DNA of 14,151 nt, taken from assembly GCA_001793775.1 (NCBI GenBank), contig MGIN01000005.1, positions 15,261 through 29,411 of the forward strand. The letters run 5' to 3'. Below, piece by piece: positions 11,719 through 14,151 of this stretch (positions are counted from its first letter, which is position 1; each line of letters starts with the position of its first letter). The stretch comes from Candidatus Wolfebacteria bacterium GWA1_42_9. Lineage in GTDB: Bacteria > Patescibacteriota > Minisyncoccia > UBA6257 > JAGOQP01. The position numbers and the translations under genes were made by a program. Below the pieces are notes generated by a model. It did no database searches, had not been told where the DNA came from, and saw only the letters and a list, made by a program, of their open reading frames with translations.

Positions 11719-12585
11719 TTATTGAAAAACCAGGGTTAGTTGCGAAAGGTTTTTTCTTAAAATCTCCTGCAAGGAGTTTTCTTTTTCACCAAAAGCGTCC
11801 AAGACGGCCCATTCGGTTTTTATGCCTCTCCCCTCAGCAAAGATAAAAAAGTTGTCTAAGGGAAAATCACGATCGACCAGAATAACCGGATTTCTTTTGC
11901 TCTCTATTTTATCCGCCAGTAATTCAAAAAGTTCTTTTTCGGAAGCCGAATCTCCTTTTTTGAAAGAATCATCAATCTCAATCTCAAAATCACCGACGAA
12001 GCGCCGCCAACGCTCATCAACAATGATGTTGAATCTCCTGGTAGCCGGAAGATTATCCGAAGCCCAGTCAGTAATTTCCCTTACCTCCACCATTCGCTCA
12101 TAGGCCTGGTTGATATAAAATTCTTTGTTAATCGGGTCGGTCTGCCCCAAGAGACGCACTATCAAGCCGATAATTTTTTCCAAATTCTGAGGGTAAATCC
12201 AAAAATAATCGGAGGGTATATTATCCAAAATATTTTTCTCAATATCAATCAGCTCGGATTCTTGCTGGTCGGCTAACTTTTTCATCCACGCCGACTCTTT
12301 CCCGTCCATCGCCAGAAAAACGGGACGAAATCCCAAATTTGGAAGAGGATTCCCCTCTTTTATCCGAACGAGGTTAATATTGGGAGAAATCATGTCCTGA
12401 ACCAAACCAAAAAGAGAGGGATTGGAGACCGCGACCGTCTTTTTCAGACCTGACAACTCCGTCACCGGTAAATCAGCGGGAAGATCGTTATTTTCACCCA
12501 ACCTAAAGATAAAAAAAATTGTCCCCACCAAGAGAAAAACAATCAAAAATAAAGTCCAATCTTTTTTATTTCTGAAGAAAAACAT
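11719..12585 (-). CDS. Membrane-anchored protein resembling a TroA/ZnuA-type binding protein without metal ligands
   Basis: A 288-residue protein with a single N-terminal membrane helix (about 10-28) and the rest outside the cell. Several segments fit the metal-binding substrate-binding protein (cluster A-I, TroA/ZnuA) layout. VAVSNPSLFGLVQDM resembles the first strand and helix. SDYFWIYPQNLEKIIGLIVR (residues 125-144) aligns with the DPHVWLDP region and its helix. QTDPINKEFYINQAYERM (148-165) matches the following helix, and NPVILVDRDF (232-241) the later strand. The histidine ligands are not conserved: DPH becomes SDY, and the later His site is D190. If the fold is right, it is unlikely to bind zinc or manganese in the usual way. 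No ABC transporter genes lie nearby. It lies 59 nt after the L,D-transpeptidase/M23 gene on the same strand. The fold assignment is moderate and by eye. Confidence 0.55.
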   Translation of the reverse strand: MFFFRNKKDWTLFLIVFLLVGTIFFIFRLGENNDLPADLPVTELSGLKKTVAVSNPSLFGLVQDMISPNINLVRIKEGNPLPNLGFRPVFLAMDGKESAWMKKLADQQESELIDIEKNILDNIPSDYFWIYPQNLEKIIGLIVRLLGQTDPINKEFYINQAYERMVEVREITDWASDNLPATRRFNIIVDERWRRFVGDFEIEIDDSFKKGDSASEKELFELLADKIESKRNPVILVDRDFPLDNFFIFAEGRGIKTEWAVLDAFGEKENSLQEILRKNLSQLTLVFQ

Positions 12586-12644
12586 GCTGTTTTTGTTTGC
12601 GAGTGTAACCAGTAACTACAAAACCCACACTTTTTATTAACAAT

Positions 12645-13901
12645 TTAATCGCTTGACTCCAAATTATTGAATAAAAACTTCAGCGGGTCAAAAAATCCAA
12701 AATCGTCGGGATTCTGGGAGGTGTAGCCGATACAGTCACCTTTGCCGGAAACCGAACAGTTGTCCTTGAGAGGAGAATCAAGAACGGAAGCGGTTTTTAT
12801 TTCAAGATGAAGATGAACGTCGTCTTCTCCCGTCTGGTAACAACTGTCCTTTCCTACCTTCCAGAAGCGGCAACCAAAGCCGGTGTTGCCAATTTTCCCC
12901 AAAAGACTGCCTCCGCTAAGATAATCACCTGTCTTTATCCCGGCATCGATCAAATCCAGATGACCATAGAGAGAGTAAAAAACACCCTCTTCTTTTTCAT
13001 GTCTCAAGATGACGGCGTTACCCAGACCCCCGTCTCCTTGACCGTTGACAATTATTTTCTCCACCGTTCCCGGAAAAATTGAAAAGGCGCTCAAATTCCA
13101 AGCTTCCGACGAAGGAGCCAGGTCCAGGCCGGCATGCTGGATGTAGTTTTCTCTTTTATCCTCAAAGTAGTGCCAGTCATTTTTCAAAGGAGAATTAAAT
13201 CGCTGGCGCACCCAAAAATGAGATGTGTCCACTGGGGCAAAAAAACCGTCTTTTAACTGGATCTGATTTAAAGTCAGGTAGGAAACGACCGCGTCTCCTT
13301 TTTGGGCAGTTTGGAAAAAATCAGAAGCGATTTTATCTTCCAGACGAAGACATCCACCGGAAAATTGGCTGGTTACTTTTTGTCCGTCAAGGAAGTAAGG
13401 AATGCCGTGAATGAAAAAATCTTCATAGAGCTGAACCGCGTTTTCCATATAAACAGGAAAAATGGACGATAAAAACCTCTTGTTTTTTACGCCAATTTCA
13501 AAAAAGCCGGTGGGGGTTTGAAACCACTTGCCGTAGGGCGCCTGATAGGCAATGGGGAATATCTTTTTAATCAAACCATTTTCATAGAAGAGAATGCGGT
13601 TGTCTGTCAGGTTTATTTCAAAAAGACGCCAGCGATTAAGTTTAGGAGGATTAAAACATAATTTTCTGTCGTCAGGATCGGAGAAGGAGATGCTCTGGTC
13701 ACAATAATCTCCGGAAAAATCAAAAACGGGTTGGCTCCCGGAATTCTCATCAGAAGAGGTTTCCAATGAATTACCGCTTTCGGAAAGAAAAAGAGAAGCT
13801 GTCAGAAAAGAACGGTTTGCCAAAGTCGATCTCCCCAGAACAAACCCCAATCCTCCGAAAACAATAAAGACAAAAGTTAAAACCAGGACCAAGTTTCTCA
13901 T
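12645..13901 (-). CDS. L,D-transpeptidase (YkuD) fused to M23 (LytM) peptidase
   Basis: A 418-residue envelope protein with an N-terminal membrane anchor or signal (about 4-24). The first enzyme domain (about 90-208) is YkuD-like: it starts WRLFEINLTDNRILFYENGL, contains TPTGFFEIG, then H165-G166 and the catalytic cysteine C184 in SGGCLRLED; the usual SHGC histidine is glycine. The second domain (about 230-370) is an M23 metallopeptidase: H256 and D260 in HAGLDL, YGHLD at 312-316, and HLHLEI with H363 and H365, the expected zinc site. The first domain would form or exchange peptidoglycan crosslinks and the second would cut crossbridges, so one protein may both join and cleave. Cysteine pairs (C67/C82, C344/C354, C382/C390) suggest disulfides outside the cell. 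The ATG at 13901 starts directly before the anchor. Confidence 0.9.
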   Translation of the reverse strand: MRNLVLVLTFVFIVFGGLGFVLGRSTLANRSFLTASLFLSESGNSLETSSDENSGSQPVFDFSGDYCDQSISFSDPDDRKLCFNPPKLNRWRLFEINLTDNRILFYENGLIKKIFPIAYQAPYGKWFQTPTGFFEIGVKNKRFLSSIFPVYMENAVQLYEDFFIHGIPYFLDGQKVTSQFSGGCLRLEDKIASDFFQTAQKGDAVVSYLTLNQIQLKDGFFAPVDTSHFWVRQRFNSPLKNDWHYFEDKRENYIQHAGLDLAPSSEAWNLSAFSIFPGTVEKIIVNGQGDGGLGNAVILRHEKEEGVFYSLYGHLDLIDAGIKTGDYLSGGSLLGKIGNTGFGCRFWKVGKDSCYQTGEDDVHLHLEIKTASVLDSPLKDNCSVSGKGDCIGYTSQNPDDFGFFDPLKFLFNNLESSD

Positions 13902-13930
13902 TGGTTCAAGAATAATACATATATACCAGA

Positions 13931-13972
13931 AATGACAAATGACAAATTTCCAATTTCTAATCGATAATTAAA
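13931..13972 (+). repeat. Heptanucleotide array (AATnnnn), 6 units, upstream of the L,D-transpeptidase/M23 gene
   Basis: AAT begins at 13931, 13938, 13945, 13952, 13959 and 13966, an exact 7-nt period. The first two units are identical (AATGACA) and the third and fourth differ at one base. The minus-strand TTGTCA of these units could act as a -35 box with TATTAT at 13917-13912, though the 15-nt spacing is short. Confidence 0.6.
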
Positions 13973-14039
13973 TATCAAAAGTTTTTGATGTTTTGGCTTA
14001 CAAAATCGATTTGATATTAAACATTTGGGTTTTGTCATT
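13931..14039. repeat. Nested inverted repeats in the right-hand intergenic region
   Basis: AATGACAAA (13931-13939) pairs with TTTGTCATT (14031-14039), and AATATCAAA (13971-13979) with TTTGATATT (14010-14018). ATCAAAA (13974-13980) can alternatively pair with TTTTGAT (13983-13989). The outer arm uses the heptamer units. No T-run terminator pattern follows. Confidence 0.5.
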
Positions 14040-14151
14040 GAGACTGGCCGATAGATGAGCGGCAGTCAATTAATTGTTATTTCGGCGACCCCGCAGCGCT
14101 GGAATGTATCTAAGAGACATGCTATTATCAGTAGAAGCCCTCTGGGGCGTT
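14040..14151. other. Unassigned right edge
   Basis: A bulged 8-bp hairpin (GACT-GCCG/CGGC-AGTC, 14042-14067) is followed by GC-rich sequence to the window end. On the minus strand two frames are open from the edge for about 26 codons before stopping, so this may be the 3' end of a minus-strand gene or an RNA cut by the boundary. I cannot name it. Confidence 0.3.

Noticed and set aside
13931..13947. Tandem AATGACA units considered as the start of a CRISPR array or origin iterons
   Set aside because: Units are 7 nt with no spacers, degenerate after two copies, and there are no cas or replication genes nearby.
14094..14102. CAGCGCTGG near the right edge, shared with 4003-4011 in reverse
   Set aside because: The core is self-complementary and only 8-9 nt long, so chance is a sufficient explanation.

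Overview
The window looks like a chromosomal segment of a Patescibacteria/CPR (Parcubacteria-like) bacterium. This placement is inferred, not proven. It rests on compact genes with few good Shine-Dalgarno sites, short palindromic inserts encoding LPAGRQG inside a conserved enzyme, degenerate heptanucleotide arrays between and within genes, and small membrane-anchored cell-surface proteins. TGA is used as a stop (AI-2E-type permease, sigma factor, Nudix gene), so this is standard code 11 and not the UGA=Gly code of Gracilibacteria/Absconditabacteria.

Layout. 1-133 (-): start of a tRNA-binding OB-fold protein cut by the window edge. 254-1282 (-): AI-2E/PerM-family membrane protein, divergent from leuS (1416-3839, +), with back-to-back sigma-70-type promoters between them. 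3840-5022: an unusual island of GC-rich, hairpin-rich noncoding DNA holding a Nudix hydrolase (-) and tRNA-Pro(CGG) (-), with a copy of the tRNA 3' end 162 bp downstream. 5023-7439 (-): murI and a CCA-adding-type nucleotidyltransferase. 7485-8529 (+): tRNA-Arg(TCG), an AT-rich HTH/LAGLIDADG-like ORF that runs into tRNA-Lys(CTT), then tRNA-Gly(GCC). galU (+) starts 4 nt after tRNA-Gly and ends at a strong, probably bidirectional terminator.

9470-11569 (-) is a three-gene operon: ECF-type sigma factor, a single-pass membrane protein that is probably its anti-sigma factor (ATGA overlap), and a secreted coiled-coil protein. 11719-13901 (-) holds two cell-surface genes: a membrane-anchored protein that looks like a TroA/ZnuA-type binding protein without its metal-binding histidines, and a fusion of an L,D-transpeptidase with an M23 (LytM) peptidase. 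The last 250 bp hold a heptamer array, nested palindromes and an unassigned edge.

The genes fall into translation and tRNA biology (leuS, tRNAs, cca, tRNA-binding protein), cell-wall supply and remodelling (murI, galU, L,D-transpeptidase/M23), and envelope signalling (sigma/anti-sigma/secreted protein). The most unusual signals are the CDS whose stop codon lies inside tRNA-Lys, -10 boxes placed 6-7 nt before start codons (leaderless mRNAs), heptamer arrays and palindromes that have also invaded coding sequence, and the structured island around tRNA-Pro.
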